Assembly: GCA_016874795.1 (NCBI GenBank)
Contig: VGTG01000009.1
Location: 1 to 64,000, forward strand
Length of the DNA: 64,000 bases
Origin: Deltaproteobacteria bacterium
GTDB lineage: Bacteria > Desulfobacterota > Binatia > UBA12015
Reading direction: 5' to 3'
Shown here: in pieces, positions 8,260 through 17,132 of the stretch
Numbering within the stretch: the first letter of the stretch is position 1
Layout: each line of letters begins with the position of its first letter
The notes under the pieces: generated by a model
Seen by the model: the letters and a program-made list of their open reading frames with translations, nothing else
The model's database searches: none
Told to the model about the DNA's origin: nothing
Program-made: the position numbers and the translations under genes

Positions 8260-8573
8260 ACGTGTCGGAAAAGCTCGCGACGTCCGCGCTGCCGGATCCT
8301 GGCGAAGAAGGACGGAGGAACCTGGACCTCCTTCTCGACGTACCGCTCTCGGTGACCGTCGAGCTCGGCCGCATCAAGATGCCCGTGCGCCAGCTCCTGA
8401 GCCTCTCCGCCGGCGCCGTGATCGAGCTCGCCAAGAACGCCGGCGAGCCGCTCGACGTCCTGATCAACGGAAAGGCGGTGGCGCGCGGCGAAGCCGTGAT
8501 CGTGAACGAGCGCTTCGGCGTTCGCCTCACCGAGGTCGTGAGCCCGAACGAGCGCGTCGAGCGGCTGCGATGA
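8256..8573 (+). CDS. fliN: Flagellar motor switch protein FliN
   Basis: A 105-residue C-ring subunit made mostly of one SpoA domain: DLLLDVPLSVTVELGRIKMPVRQLLSLSAGAVIELAKNAGEPLDVLINGKAVARGEAVIVNERFGVRLTEV shows every conserved block. FliN forms the lower ring and docks FliH-bound export cargo. The ATG overlaps the fliM stop as ATGA, and the end overlaps fliO in the same way. The length matches the short FliN type without an N-terminal CheC-like extension. Confidence 0.97.
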   Translation: MNVSEKLATSALPDPGEEGRRNLDLLLDVPLSVTVELGRIKMPVRQLLSLSAGAVIELAKNAGEPLDVLINGKAVARGEAVIVNERFGVRLTEVVSPNERVERLR

Positions 8574-8881
8574 TCTCGGAGGCGACCGACGCCCAGTTCT
8601 CCGCGGTGCTGCTGATCGCGCTGGTCGCGGCCTGCGCCGTGGGGCTCGCGTGGTGGCAGAGAACGCGCGGCACGCGCACCGGCGGCGACTCGATCCAGCT
8701 TCTCGCCGTGCGTGCCATGGGCGGCAAACGTCTGCTGGCTCTCGTCGAGGTCGAGCACGAGCGCTTCCTGCTCGGTCTCACGGACGATCGAATCTCCTGT
8801 CTCGCCCGCGTCGACCACCGCGACAGGGCCTCGGACGGTCCGCCCGGGGACGTTCAGACATGGCTCGAGCAGAGCGCTTGA
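8570..8881 (+). CDS. fliO: Flagellar biosynthesis protein FliO
   Basis: A 103-residue small membrane protein that assists assembly of the FliP pentamer. It has an N-terminal membrane helix (FSAVLLIALVAACAVGLAWW, about residues 10-29), then a short cytoplasmic domain with the family core (LLAVRAMGGKRLLALVEVEHERFLLGLTDDRISCLARV). FliO is poorly conserved, so the slot between fliN and fliP and the membrane topology carry much of the weight. The start overlaps fliN as ATGA, and its end overlaps the fliP start by 22 bases. Confidence 0.88.
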   Translation: MISEATDAQFSAVLLIALVAACAVGLAWWQRTRGTRTGGDSIQLLAVRAMGGKRLLALVEVEHERFLLGLTDDRISCLARVDHRDRASDGPPGDVQTWLEQSA

Positions 8882-9639
8882 GATCGCGCGACGGCGTCGG
8901 GCTCGCGACGGTCGCGCTCGTGACTCTCGTGACTCTCGTGGCGGCGACGCCCGCGGTCGCGGCGAGCGGTCCCACGTTCTCGCTCGACCTCGGCGGGAGT
9001 GGTGACGGCGATCAGCTCAGCACGGGAATCCAGCTCGTCATCCTCTTTTCGCTTCTGTCGTTCGCACCCGCTCTGCTGATCGGCCTCTCGGCCTTCGTCC
9101 GCGTCGTGATCGTCCTCGCCTTCGTCCGCCAGGCGGTCGGCACGCAGCAGATGCCTCCGAACCAGGTGATCCTCGCGCTCGCTCTATTCTTGACGTTCTT
9201 CGTGATGATGCCGACCTTCCGGGAGATCAACCAGGTCGCCGTCGTCCCCTACCTCGAGGAGGACGTCGGTCCTTCCGAGGCGATGGAGCGTGGCTTCGCG
9301 CCCCTTCGAGCGTTCATGCTGCGCCAGACGCGCGAGAAGGATCTCGGCCTCTTCCTCGACATCAACGGAGGAGAGCGGCCGAAGACGCCGGCGGACCTGC
9401 CGGCCGACGTGATCGTGCCGGCGTTCCTGATCTCCGAGCTGAAGAGCGCGTTCCAGATCAGCTTCCTGGTCTACATCCCCTTCCTCGTCCTCGACATGGT
9501 CGTCGCGTCGATCCTCACCTCGATGGGCATGATCACGCTGCCGCCGGTGCTCGTCTCCCTCCCCTTCAAGCTCATGATCTTCGTGCTGGTCGACGGCTGG
9601 AACCTGCTCGTCGGCGCGCTCGTCAAGAGCTTCCACTGA
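8860..9639 (+). CDS. fliP: Flagellar export gate protein FliP
   Basis: A 259-residue core of the export gate (FliP5Q4R1). A signal peptide (VGLATVALVTLVTLVAATPAVAA) is followed by four membrane helices. Conserved segments are LLSFAPALLIGLSAFVRVVIVLAFVRQAVGTQQMPPNQVILALALFLTFFVM and, near the end, AFLISELKSAFQISFLVYIPFLVLDMVVASILTSMGMITLPPVLVSLPFKLMIFVLVDGWNLLVGALV. The ATG at 8860 is chosen because it gives the cleavable signal typical of FliP. It overlaps fliO by 22 bases and is followed ten bases later by fliQ. Confidence 0.97.
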   Translation: MARAERLRSRDGVGLATVALVTLVTLVAATPAVAASGPTFSLDLGGSGDGDQLSTGIQLVILFSLLSFAPALLIGLSAFVRVVIVLAFVRQAVGTQQMPPNQVILALALFLTFFVMMPTFREINQVAVVPYLEEDVGPSEAMERGFAPLRAFMLRQTREKDLGLFLDINGGERPKTPADLPADVIVPAFLISELKSAFQISFLVYIPFLVLDMVVASILTSMGMITLPPVLVSLPFKLMIFVLVDGWNLLVGALVKSFH

Positions 9640-9649
9640 GGACCGCTCG

Positions 9650-9919
9650 ATGACGCCCGAAATGGTCCTGCAGCTCGGACGGAACGCGCTCGAGATCACG
9701 TTGATCCTCGCCGGGCCGGTGCTGCTCTTCGGCCTCGTCGCCGGCCTGATCGTCGCGGTGTTCCAGGCGCTGACGCAGGTCAACGAGATGACGCTGATCT
9801 TCATCCCGAAGATCGCCGCGACGGTGCTCGCCATCGCGCTCTTCGGGCCCTGGATGCTGCAGAAGATGATCAACTACACGACGGCGCTCTTCGAATCGAT
9901 TCCGGGCGTGACGCGATGA
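9650..9919 (+). CDS. fliQ: Flagellar export gate protein FliQ
   Basis: An 89-residue protein with two membrane helices, the small subunit of the FliPQR export gate. The sequence follows the family closely: MTPEMVLQLGRNALEITLILAGPVLLFGLVAGLIVAVFQALTQVNEMTLIFIPKIAATVLAIALFGPWMLQKMINY. The QALTQVNEMTLIFIPK loop forms part of the gate constriction in known structures. The end overlaps fliR by four bases (ATGA). Confidence 0.98.
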   Translation: MTPEMVLQLGRNALEITLILAGPVLLFGLVAGLIVAVFQALTQVNEMTLIFIPKIAATVLAIALFGPWMLQKMINYTTALFESIPGVTR

Positions 9920-10707
9920 GCTCCGTCGGCGCGGCCCTCGAGCCGGCTCGCCTGGTCGCCTTCATGCTCGTGCTCGCGCGCGCAGTCGGTCTCGTGGCGA
10001 ACGCCCCGATCTTCGGCGCACGGATGGTGCCGGTCCGCGTGCGAGCTGCTTGCGCCTTCGTGCTCGCGGTCGCGATGCTGCCGATCGCCTCGCGGGCCCC
10101 GCTGCCGGCGCCCGAGCTCGACTCGGCGCTCGGCCTGACGCTCGCCATCGCGGTCGAGGCGTCCGTCGGCTTCCTGCTCGGCCTGATCGTGCAGCTCGTC
10201 TTCGGCGCCGTGCAGATGGCGGGAGAGCTCTCGGGAATCCAGATGGGCCTCGGCCTCGCGAGCCTCATCGACCCACAATATGAGGACCGGCTCGCCGTCC
10301 TCGGCCAGTGGCAGAACCTCTTCGCGCTCCTGCTCTTCCTCGCCGTCGATGGACATCACATGCTGATCGAGGCTCTCGCGGAGAGCTTCCGCCGCGTCCC
10401 CGCCGGAACGGCGGGTCTCACCGCCGAGAGCTTGCAGATGACGCTCGCGTTCGCCGCCGGGATGTTCGTCCTGGCGCTGAAGGTCGCGGCGCCCGTGCTG
10501 ATCCTGCTCCTTCTCGTGAACGGCGGCCTCGGCGCCCTCGCGAAGCTGATCCCGCAGCTCAACGTGATGGTGGTCGGGTTCCCGATCAACGTCGCGGCGG
10601 GCTTCTTCATCCTGGCTGCAGCGGAGCCCTTCACGCTCCGACTGCTCACCGGCGCCTTCTCCGACGTGAGTCGAGCTCTCGGCCTGGTGATCGAAAGTCT
10701 GGCCTGA
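9916..10707 (+). CDS. fliR: Flagellar export gate protein FliR
   Basis: A 263-residue multi-pass protein of the flagellar export gate, present in one copy in the FliPQR complex. Recognisable features are the N-terminal RAVGLVANAPIFGARMVPVRVR, the glycine-rich GAVQMAGELSGIQMGLGLASLIDPQ and the C-terminal PQLNVMVVGFPINVAAGFFILAAAEPF. About six hydrophobic segments can be counted. The ATG overlaps the fliQ stop. FlhB starts three bases after the fliR stop, the usual gene pair whose products contact each other in the gate. Confidence 0.97.
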   Translation: MSSVGAALEPARLVAFMLVLARAVGLVANAPIFGARMVPVRVRAACAFVLAVAMLPIASRAPLPAPELDSALGLTLAIAVEASVGFLLGLIVQLVFGAVQMAGELSGIQMGLGLASLIDPQYEDRLAVLGQWQNLFALLLFLAVDGHHMLIEALAESFRRVPAGTAGLTAESLQMTLAFAAGMFVLALKVAAPVLILLLLVNGGLGALAKLIPQLNVMVVGFPINVAAGFFILAAAEPFTLRLLTGAFSDVSRALGLVIESLA

Positions 10708-10710
10708 GCG

Positions 10711-11781
10711 ATGGCCGAAGAAGATCTCGGGAGCAAAACCGAAGAACCGACTCCCCGGCGACGCGAGAAGGCCCAGGAAGAAGGCCAGGTCGCACGCTCG
10801 CCGGACCTGAACGCGGCAGCGGTCCTTCTCACGGGCATCATCGTGATGTCGCAGACCGGGGGCGACACGTTCGGGACCGTGCGCGACATGATGCAGCGGG
10901 AGCTCACGTATCTCGCCACGGCGGACCTGACGCCGGCGCACGCCGCGCAAGTGCTGGTGAGCGCGGGCAGCACGATCCTCGCGGCCGCGGCTCCAGTCGC
11001 TCTCGCGATGGCGCTCGCCGGAGTGGCGACCAGCATCGCGCAGGTCGGCCTCGGCTTCTACCCGAAGCTGCTGCTGCCGAATCCGACGCGCCTCTCGCCG
11101 GGCAACGGCATCAAGCGCATCTTCTCGAGCAAGGGCGCCGTCGATCTCCTGAAGTCGGTCCTGAAGATCGGCCTCGTCTCCTGGGTCGCCTGGAAGCTCC
11201 TCCTCTCGACACAGATGCAGCTTCCCGCGATCGGCCTCCAATCGCCGAACGAGATCCTCGCCATCGGCGCCGCCGACCTGATGCGGATGCTCGGCTGGGT
11301 CGCCACGACGCTCGCCGCGCTCGCCGCGCTCGACTACGGGTGGCAACGCTTCAACCACCAGCGCAGCCTCCGGATGACGCGGCAGGAGGTGAAGGAGGAG
11401 CTGCGCCAGTCCGAAGGCGATCCGAAGCTCCGCCAGCGCATGAAGCGCGCATTCCGCGACCTGACCAGCAATCGGATGCTGAGCGACGTCGCGCAAGCCG
11501 ACGTCGTGATCACGAACCCGACGCACGTCGCGGTCGCACTTCGCTACCGCACGAACGAGAACGGCGCGCCGCGCGTCGTGGCCAAGGGCGCCGACGAGGT
11601 CTGCGAGCGCATCAAGCAGCTCGCGCGCGCGAACGGCGTACCGATCATCGAGCGGCGCGCGCTCGCGCGAGCGCTGTTCCGCAGCGTCAAGGTCGGGAGC
11701 GAGATCCCGTCGACGCTGTACCGCGCCGTCGCCGAGGTCCTCGCCTACATCTACGGCCTGTCCGAGAGGAAGGCGGGCTGA
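10711..11781 (+). CDS. flhB: Flagellar export switch protein FlhB
   Basis: A 356-residue membrane protein that wraps around the FliPQR gate and sets export specificity. The N-terminus (EDLGSKTEEPTPRRREKAQEEGQVARSPDL) is typical, followed by four membrane helices to about residue 215. The cytoplasmic domain contains the self-cleavage motif NPTH at residues 269-272, the same numbering as in enterobacterial FlhB, so autocleavage and the FliK-driven switch should operate. KRAFRDLTSNRMLSDVAQADVVITNPTHVAVALRY and VPIIERRALARALFRSVKVGSEIP are further family blocks. It lies three bases before flhA. Confidence 0.98.
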   Translation: MAEEDLGSKTEEPTPRRREKAQEEGQVARSPDLNAAAVLLTGIIVMSQTGGDTFGTVRDMMQRELTYLATADLTPAHAAQVLVSAGSTILAAAAPVALAMALAGVATSIAQVGLGFYPKLLLPNPTRLSPGNGIKRIFSSKGAVDLLKSVLKIGLVSWVAWKLLLSTQMQLPAIGLQSPNEILAIGAADLMRMLGWVATTLAALAALDYGWQRFNHQRSLRMTRQEVKEELRQSEGDPKLRQRMKRAFRDLTSNRMLSDVAQADVVITNPTHVAVALRYRTNENGAPRVVAKGADEVCERIKQLARANGVPIIERRALARALFRSVKVGSEIPSTLYRAVAEVLAYIYGLSERKAG

Positions 11782-11784
11782 GCG

Positions 11785-13959
11785 ATGCCGACCGTGAACA
11801 CGGGCGGGCTGCGAGGCCTCCTCTCGGGCGGCGAGGCACTCCTGCCGATCGGCTTCGTCGTCGTCGTCATGCTGATGGTCGTGCCGATCCCGACCGCCCT
11901 CCTCGATCTCTTCCTCGCGCTCAGCATCTCGCTCTCGTTGATGACGCTGCTGCTCGCGATCTACTCGACGAAGCCTCTCGAGTTCTCGACGTTTCCCTCC
12001 GTCCTGCTCGTCCTGACGCTGTTCCGTCTGGCGCTCAACGTCGCCACGACGCGGCTGATCCTGGGCCACGGAAGCGAAGGCGACGCCGCCGCGGGAAGCG
12101 TGATCCAGACCTTCGGCACCTTCGTCGTCGGCGGCAGCTACGTCGTCGGCCTGGTGATCTTCCTGATCCTGCTCGTGATCAACTTCGTGGTGATCACGAA
12201 GGGCGCGGGACGAATCGCCGAGGTCGCCGCGCGGTTCACTCTCGACGCCATGCCCGGAAAGCAGCTCGCCGTCGATGCGGAGCTGAACGCCGGCTTGCTT
12301 TCGGAGCGCGAGGCACGCGAGCGGCGCCGCAGCATCGAAGCGGAGGCGGACTTCTACGGCGCGATGGACGGCGCGAGCAAGTTCGTGCGCGGTGACGCGA
12401 TCGCCGGATTGCTCATCGCGGCGATCAACATCATCGGCGGCCTCGCGATCGGCGTCGTCCAGGGAGACCTCGGACTGCGCGAAGCGGCCGAGATCTACAC
12501 GACGCTGACGATCGGCGACGGCCTCGTCTCGCAGGTGCCCGCTCTCCTCACCTCGACGGCGGCGGGCATCATCGTCACACGCGCTGCTTCCGGAACCGAC
12601 CTCGGAAGCGAGGTCACTTCGCAGCTCTTCCTGAACCCGCGCGTGCTCGGCACCGTCTCGTTGATCCTGCTCGGCTTCGCGATCACGCCGGGCCTGCCGA
12701 TGCTTCCGTTTCTGGTCCTCTCGGGTGGCATGGCGGCGCTCGCCCGCGTGGCGAAACAGGATTCAGCCGCACCGGCCGCCAAGGGCGAAGCCGCTCCGGC
12801 CGGCGAGCCGGCCTCGGGCGAGCGCAGCGACGGCACCGCGCGCGCGATGCTGCCGACCCCGCTCGACGTCCTCGAGCTCGAGGTGGGCTACGAGCTCGTG
12901 CCGCTCGTCGACGGACGTCAGGGCGGCGAGCTGATCGAGCGGATCCGGACGATGCGCTCGCAGCTCGGCCAGGACCTCGGCATCGCGATCCCGCCGGTCC
13001 ACATCCGCGACAACCTGCAGCTCAAGCCGGGCGAGTACGCGTTCCTCCTGAAGGGGGTCGAGATCGCGCGCGCCGAAACGCGGGTCGGCTACGCCCTGGC
13101 GATCAGCCCCGGAGGTGCCGATCCCGCGATCGGCGGCATCCCGTGCAAGGAGCCCGCATTCGGGCTCGACGCGCTCTGGATCCCCGTCGCCGACCGCGAG
13201 CGCGCGCAGATCTCGGGCTACACCGTCGTCGACGTCTCGACGGTCGTCGTGACGCACTTGACGGAGGTGATCCGGACCCACGCGCACGAGCTGATCGGCC
13301 GTCAGGAGGTGCAGTCGCTGCTCGACGCTCTCGCGAAGACGCACGCGAAGGCCGTCGAAGAGCTCGTGCCCCAGCTCCTCACGGTCGGCGGCGTCCAGAA
13401 GGTGCTCCAGGCCCTGCTGCGCGAGAACGTGAGCGTCCGCGACCTGCTGAGCATCGTGGAATCGCTCGCCGATCACGCCTCGACGACGAAGGACCCGCAG
13501 CTCCTGACCGAGCGCGCGCGCCATGCGCTCTCACGCTCGATCGTGCAGCGCTTCCTCGACCCGGAGCGCGTCCTGCACGTGATGACGCTCGCGCCCGCGC
13601 TCGAGCGGGCGATCGGAGACGCGCTCCACCGGGGCGAGGACGGAACGACGCTCGCGCTCGAACCGACGACGGCGCATCGCCTCCTGACGAAGCTCGCCGA
13701 GGTCGCCGAGCCCTTCGCGCTTCAGGGGAAGCAACCGGTGCTGCTGTGCTCGGGCACGATCCGCGGGCCTCTGCGGCGCTTCCTCGAGCGCCTGCTGCCG
13801 AGCGTCGCGCTGCTCGCACCGGGCGAGATCCCGCCGAACGTGCGGATCCAGTCGCTCGGGATCGTGCGCCTCGACGAAGGCGAAGGAAGCGACGGCGTCC
13901 AGGCCGTGTTCAGCGTACCGCGGCGAGAAGCGATCGCCGCCGCAGGAGGAGCGCTCTGA
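11785..13959 (+). CDS. flhA: Flagellar export gate protein FlhA
   Basis: A 724-residue protein forming the nonameric export ring. The N-terminal half has eight predicted membrane helices and the cytoplasmic loop signature RFTLDAMPGKQLAVDAELNAG. A Pro/Ala/Gly-rich linker at about 330-350 leads to the cytoplasmic domain, whose chaperone-binding part includes LEVGYELVPLVDGRQGGELIERI and VVVTHLTEVIRTHAHELIGRQEVQSLLD. It is slightly longer than enterobacterial FlhA (692), mainly because of the linker. The stop overlaps the flhF start by one base. The strong GC bias produces a long antisense open frame that is not a gene. Confidence 0.98.
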   Translation: MPTVNTGGLRGLLSGGEALLPIGFVVVVMLMVVPIPTALLDLFLALSISLSLMTLLLAIYSTKPLEFSTFPSVLLVLTLFRLALNVATTRLILGHGSEGDAAAGSVIQTFGTFVVGGSYVVGLVIFLILLVINFVVITKGAGRIAEVAARFTLDAMPGKQLAVDAELNAGLLSEREARERRRSIEAEADFYGAMDGASKFVRGDAIAGLLIAAINIIGGLAIGVVQGDLGLREAAEIYTTLTIGDGLVSQVPALLTSTAAGIIVTRAASGTDLGSEVTSQLFLNPRVLGTVSLILLGFAITPGLPMLPFLVLSGGMAALARVAKQDSAAPAAKGEAAPAGEPASGERSDGTARAMLPTPLDVLELEVGYELVPLVDGRQGGELIERIRTMRSQLGQDLGIAIPPVHIRDNLQLKPGEYAFLLKGVEIARAETRVGYALAISPGGADPAIGGIPCKEPAFGLDALWIPVADRERAQISGYTVVDVSTVVVTHLTEVIRTHAHELIGRQEVQSLLDALAKTHAKAVEELVPQLLTVGGVQKVLQALLRENVSVRDLLSIVESLADHASTTKDPQLLTERARHALSRSIVQRFLDPERVLHVMTLAPALERAIGDALHRGEDGTTLALEPTTAHRLLTKLAEVAEPFALQGKQPVLLCSGTIRGPLRRFLERLLPSVALLAPGEIPPNVRIQSLGIVRLDEGEGSDGVQAVFSVPRREAIAAAGGAL

Positions 13960-15065
13960 TGATCTATCGCCGATTCAGCGCGGCGAGCACGGAAGAGGCG
14001 CTGCGCCGGCTCCGGGAGACGCTCGGCGACGACGTCCTCGTGCTTTCGACCGAGAGCGAGCCGGCGGGCGGCGTCGTCATCACGGCCGCCGTCGACGACG
14101 ACCCGGGCGCTCTCGAAGCGCTCGGCGCGTCGGTCGGGAGCGCCTCGGTCGGCAGCGCGCCGGACCCGCAGGCGATCGGCGCTTCGCGGAGCGACCCGCT
14201 GCTCGGTCTCGACCTGGCGATGATCCGGACGCAGCTCGACCAGCTCGGGCAGCGGATGCACCAGATGCACGACGTCCTCGTCGATCGCGAGGAAGCCGAC
14301 CCCACGCTCGGGGCCGAGGCACGCGATCTCGTGAAGCGTCTTCTCTCGAGCGGTCTCGGCCGGCGGCTCGCCGACCGCATCGCACACAGCTACGAGCGCG
14401 AGCTGACGCTTCTCGCGTCGCGCAGCGAGGCGCTCCACGCGAGCCTCGCGGAGCACGTGGCGGTCGCACCCGAGGTCGACCGTCGCCGTCTCGTGGCCTT
14501 CGTCGGCCCGACCGGCAGCGGCAAGACGACGACGATCGCCAAGGTCGCCGCGCGACGCGTGCTCGAGGGCGGCGAGCCGCCCGGGCTCGTCGTCGCGGAC
14601 AATCAGCGCATCGGTGCCGTGGAGCAGCTCGGCGCGTATGCGCGGCTGCTCTCGGCGCCGCTGCACGTCGCACGCGACGTGGACGAGATGCGTACGGCGC
14701 TCGCCTCCCTCGCCGATCGCAAGATGGTCCTCGTCGACACCGCCGCCCTGTCGAGCGATCCCGCCGGCTGCGCCGAGGTGAAGGCGCTTCTCGCACCTGG
14801 AGGCAGAGAGATGCACGTGTCGGCGGTCGTCAGCGCGTCCTGCTCGTCGCGATCGCTCGAGCGAGTGTGGCCGCAGCTCGCGCAGCTGCGGGCGGAGAGC
14901 TGTGTCGTCACGAGGCTCGACGAATGCGGCGATCCGGGAACGGCCTGCACGTGGCTCTCGGAGGTCGGGTTGCCTCTCTCGTGGCTCGGAACCGGGCAAC
15001 GCGTTCCGGACGACATCGTACCGGCGAGCGCAGCGGGTCTCGCCCGCTGGCTGGTGGCCGCGTGA
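13959..15065 (+). CDS. flhF: Flagellar SRP-like GTPase FlhF
   Basis: A 368-residue signal-recognition-particle-type GTPase that sets the number and polar position of flagella with FlhG. The N-terminal basic domain starts MIYRRFSAASTEEALRRLRETLGDDVLVLST; the N domain lies at about 105-170; the G domain begins with the Walker A loop GPTGSGKTTT near residue 183. Two guanine-binding motifs deviate from the family: DTAG is written DTAA and TKLDE is written TRLDE. Whether this lowers nucleotide affinity cannot be told from sequence. The ATG shares its first base with the flhA stop, and the end overlaps flhG by four bases. Confidence 0.94.
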   Translation: MIYRRFSAASTEEALRRLRETLGDDVLVLSTESEPAGGVVITAAVDDDPGALEALGASVGSASVGSAPDPQAIGASRSDPLLGLDLAMIRTQLDQLGQRMHQMHDVLVDREEADPTLGAEARDLVKRLLSSGLGRRLADRIAHSYERELTLLASRSEALHASLAEHVAVAPEVDRRRLVAFVGPTGSGKTTTIAKVAARRVLEGGEPPGLVVADNQRIGAVEQLGAYARLLSAPLHVARDVDEMRTALASLADRKMVLVDTAALSSDPAGCAEVKALLAPGGREMHVSAVVSASCSSRSLERVWPQLAQLRAESCVVTRLDECGDPGTACTWLSEVGLPLSWLGTGQRVPDDIVPASAAGLARWLVAA

Positions 15066-15919
15066 GCGCGCTCGGGGCAGCAGGGAGCTTCGCCGTGGAC
15101 GGCTTCGAGCCGACGGCGTTCGTGCCGCTGGTGGGACGGACGCGCACGATCGCCGTGACCAGCGGAAAGGGCGGCGTCGGCAAGACGTGCCTCACGGCGA
15201 ACCTCGCCGTCGCTCTCGCGCGGCAGGGAAGCCGCGTGCTCGTGATCGACGCCGATCTCGGTCTCGCCAACGTCGACACGATGCTCGGCCTGCACGCGGA
15301 CACCACGCTGCGGCAGGTCCTGCAAGGGGAGTGCGGCCTGGAGGAGGTTCTCCTCGACGGTCCCCACGGGATCAAGGTCGTACCCGCCGCGAGCGGCTTC
15401 GAGGACATGTCTCGGCCAGGCGGCGCACCGTTCGTCGATCTGCTGGGAGAGATCGATCGGCTCTCCCAGAGCTTCGACGCCGTGCTCATCGACACGAGCG
15501 CCGGAATCTCGCCGGCGGTCCTGTGCTTCACGCTCGCCGCGAGCGAGAGGCTGGTCGTCGCCACGCCCGAGCCGACGTCCCTCACCGACGCGTACGCGGT
15601 GATGAAGATCCTCTCGACGCGCTACGGCGAGCGGACCTTCGGCGTCCTCATGAACATGGTGCGCAATCGCGCGGACGCGCTGCGCGCCTTCGAGCACCTC
15701 GCGCGCGTCACGACGCGCTTCCTCGGCTTCACACCCGACTATCGCGGCTGCCTCCCCTGGGATCCGACGGTGCCCGAGGCGATCCGGCGACAGCAGCCCC
15801 TCCTCTCGGTCGCGCCACGCGCACCGATCAGCCTCGCGATCGACGACGTCGCGGCTCGCCTTCGCGCCGAGCCTTCCACGCAGCGTCCGATGGCGAGCTC
15901 GGCGGAACAGGTCCGATGA
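15062..15919 (+). CDS. flhG: MinD-like ATPase FlhG (FleN/YlxH)
   Basis: A 285-residue ParA/MinD-type ATPase that limits flagellar number and stimulates the FlhF GTPase. It shows a deviant Walker A motif SGKGGVGKT near residue 37, the DADLGLANVDTMLGLH switch segment and the Walker B strand DAVLIDTSAGISPAVL. The GTG start overlaps the flhF stop (GTGA), and the roughly 30-residue N-terminal extension resembles the activator helix of FlhG, although the conserved DQAxxLR motif is not obvious. In relatives with FleQ/FlrA control, FlhG also antagonises the sigma-54 activator, which would fit the sigma-54 promoters in this cluster. Confidence 0.93.
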   Translation: MSALGAAGSFAVDGFEPTAFVPLVGRTRTIAVTSGKGGVGKTCLTANLAVALARQGSRVLVIDADLGLANVDTMLGLHADTTLRQVLQGECGLEEVLLDGPHGIKVVPAASGFEDMSRPGGAPFVDLLGEIDRLSQSFDAVLIDTSAGISPAVLCFTLAASERLVVATPEPTSLTDAYAVMKILSTRYGERTFGVLMNMVRNRADALRAFEHLARVTTRFLGFTPDYRGCLPWDPTVPEAIRRQQPLLSVAPRAPISLAIDDVAARLRAEPSTQRPMASSAEQVR

Positions 15920-16695
15920 CGACGACCTCTGCAGAGGATCTGTATTCCCCTCGCCCGGGCGGCCTTGCGGAGCAGGATCCGGCAGCCGTCGAAGCGGCGT
16001 TGCGCGCGCATCTGCCGCTCGTCCGCAGCGTCGTGCGACGGCTTCTCCTGCGCAAGCCTCCGCACATCGAGGCCGAGGAGCTGATGAACTGGGGGCTCGA
16101 CGGCCTCCTCACCGCGCTGCAGCGCTACGATCCGAGCCGGGGCGTCGCCTTCCAAGCGTACGCGCGTCCGCGTATCCGCGGCGCGATCCTCGATCGCCTG
16201 CGCGCGACGGACTTCATGGCGCGCGGTCTGCGACGCAAGGCGAAGCGGCTCGAGCGCACGTACGAGGTCGTCGAGGCGCGCCTCGGCAGACCCGCGACCG
16301 AAGAAGAGATCGCCGCCGAGCTGCAGATCGAGGTCGCCGAGCTGCACGAGCTCCTCGTCTCGATCGGACAGAGCGGTGCCGTCGGGATCGAGGACCTCGG
16401 CGTGCCTCTCGCGGCGGAGACGCCCGCGATCGAGGAGATCGTCGACCCGAGCCGCGCCGATCCGCTCGACGTCCTCCTCTCGCGCGAGCGCGTGCAGATC
16501 GTCTCCGACGCGATCCAGGCGCTGCCCGAGCGCGAGCGGACGGTGATCGCGCTCTACTATCGGGAAGAGATCACGATGCGCGAGGTCGCCGCCGTGATGG
16601 GCGTGACCGAGTCGCGCGTCTCGCAGCTCCATTCGCAGGCCCTGCTCCGCCTGGGCGGCCGGCTCAACCGGCATTTCCGTTCGGAGGGAAGATGA
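15916..16695 (+). CDS. fliA: FliA-type sigma factor (sigma-28), first copy
   Basis: A 259-residue sigma-70-family factor of the FliA subgroup, directing late flagellar genes. Region 2 is HLPLVRSVVRRLLLRKPPHIEAEELMNWG with ARPRIRGAILDRLRATD. Region 3 follows as GRPATEEEIAAELQI, and region 4 as LPERERTVIALYYREEITMREVAAVMGVTESRVSQLHSQALLRL. The segment after region 2 reads DFMARGLRRKAK instead of the DWxPRSxR usual in FliA and kept in the second copy at 42.9-43.8 kb, so promoter discrimination may differ. The ATG overlaps flhG, and the end overlaps the next gene by four bases. FlgM, its expected antagonist, lies at 22.5 kb. Confidence 0.92.
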   Translation: MTTTSAEDLYSPRPGGLAEQDPAAVEAALRAHLPLVRSVVRRLLLRKPPHIEAEELMNWGLDGLLTALQRYDPSRGVAFQAYARPRIRGAILDRLRATDFMARGLRRKAKRLERTYEVVEARLGRPATEEEIAAELQIEVAELHELLVSIGQSGAVGIEDLGVPLAAETPAIEEIVDPSRADPLDVLLSRERVQIVSDAIQALPERERTVIALYYREEITMREVAAVMGVTESRVSQLHSQALLRLGGRLNRHFRSEGR

Positions 16696-17129
16696 ACTGG
16701 CAAGCGATCGTCTCCTCGAGTGGGCTCCTCGGCGACGTCGCGGTGATCGTCGCGCTCGCCGTGGTGCTGTGGCGCTTCCGCGGCGACCCGACGAAGGCGT
16801 GGAGCGAGTACGAGGCGCGCCTGCGCGAGCTGCAGGAGAACTTGCGCCTTCTCGTCGCGCAAGCCGAAGGAGAAGCGCGCGCGCTCGACAAGAGACTCGC
16901 CGCCTACGCGGAGCAGCTCGACCGCGCCGCCGAGCCATATCCACCGCCGGAGCCGCGCGCACGGGAGATCCGGTCGAGCACGACGGAAGCGCCGCTCGCG
17001 GAGCGCGCACGTCGGCTCGTCGCGGCGCGGATGCCGATCACCGAGATCGCGCGCACGCTCGAGCTGTCGGTCGCGGAGGCGCGCGTCCTGACGGGCCTCG
17101 CCGCCCGCGCCGGCGATGGTCATGCCTGA
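16692..17129 (+). CDS. DUF2802-like membrane-anchored coiled-coil/HTH protein
   Basis: A 145-residue protein with an N-terminal membrane helix (LLGDVAVIVALAVVLWRF, about 11-28), a coiled coil at about 35-75, a Pro-rich linker, and a C-terminal helix-turn-helix-like segment (ARRLVAARMPITEIARTLELSVAEARVLTGLAAR). This layout matches the DUF2802 family, often found next to fliA or chemotaxis genes in polar flagellar clusters and of unknown function. The ATG overlaps the fliA stop (ATGA), so it is translated with it. The HTH is more likely a protein-contact helix pair than a DNA reader, since the protein is membrane anchored. Confidence 0.7.
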   Translation: MNWQAIVSSSGLLGDVAVIVALAVVLWRFRGDPTKAWSEYEARLRELQENLRLLVAQAEGEARALDKRLAAYAEQLDRAAEPYPPPEPRAREIRSSTTEAPLAERARRLVAARMPITEIARTLELSVAEARVLTGLAARAGDGHA

Positions 17130-17132
17130 GGC

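Noticed and set aside
9874-12069. Very long minus-strand open frame opposite flhB/flhA
   Set aside because: It is antisense to certain export-gate genes, has a biased Arg/Asp/Glu composition typical of GC-rich mirror frames, and shows no domain.
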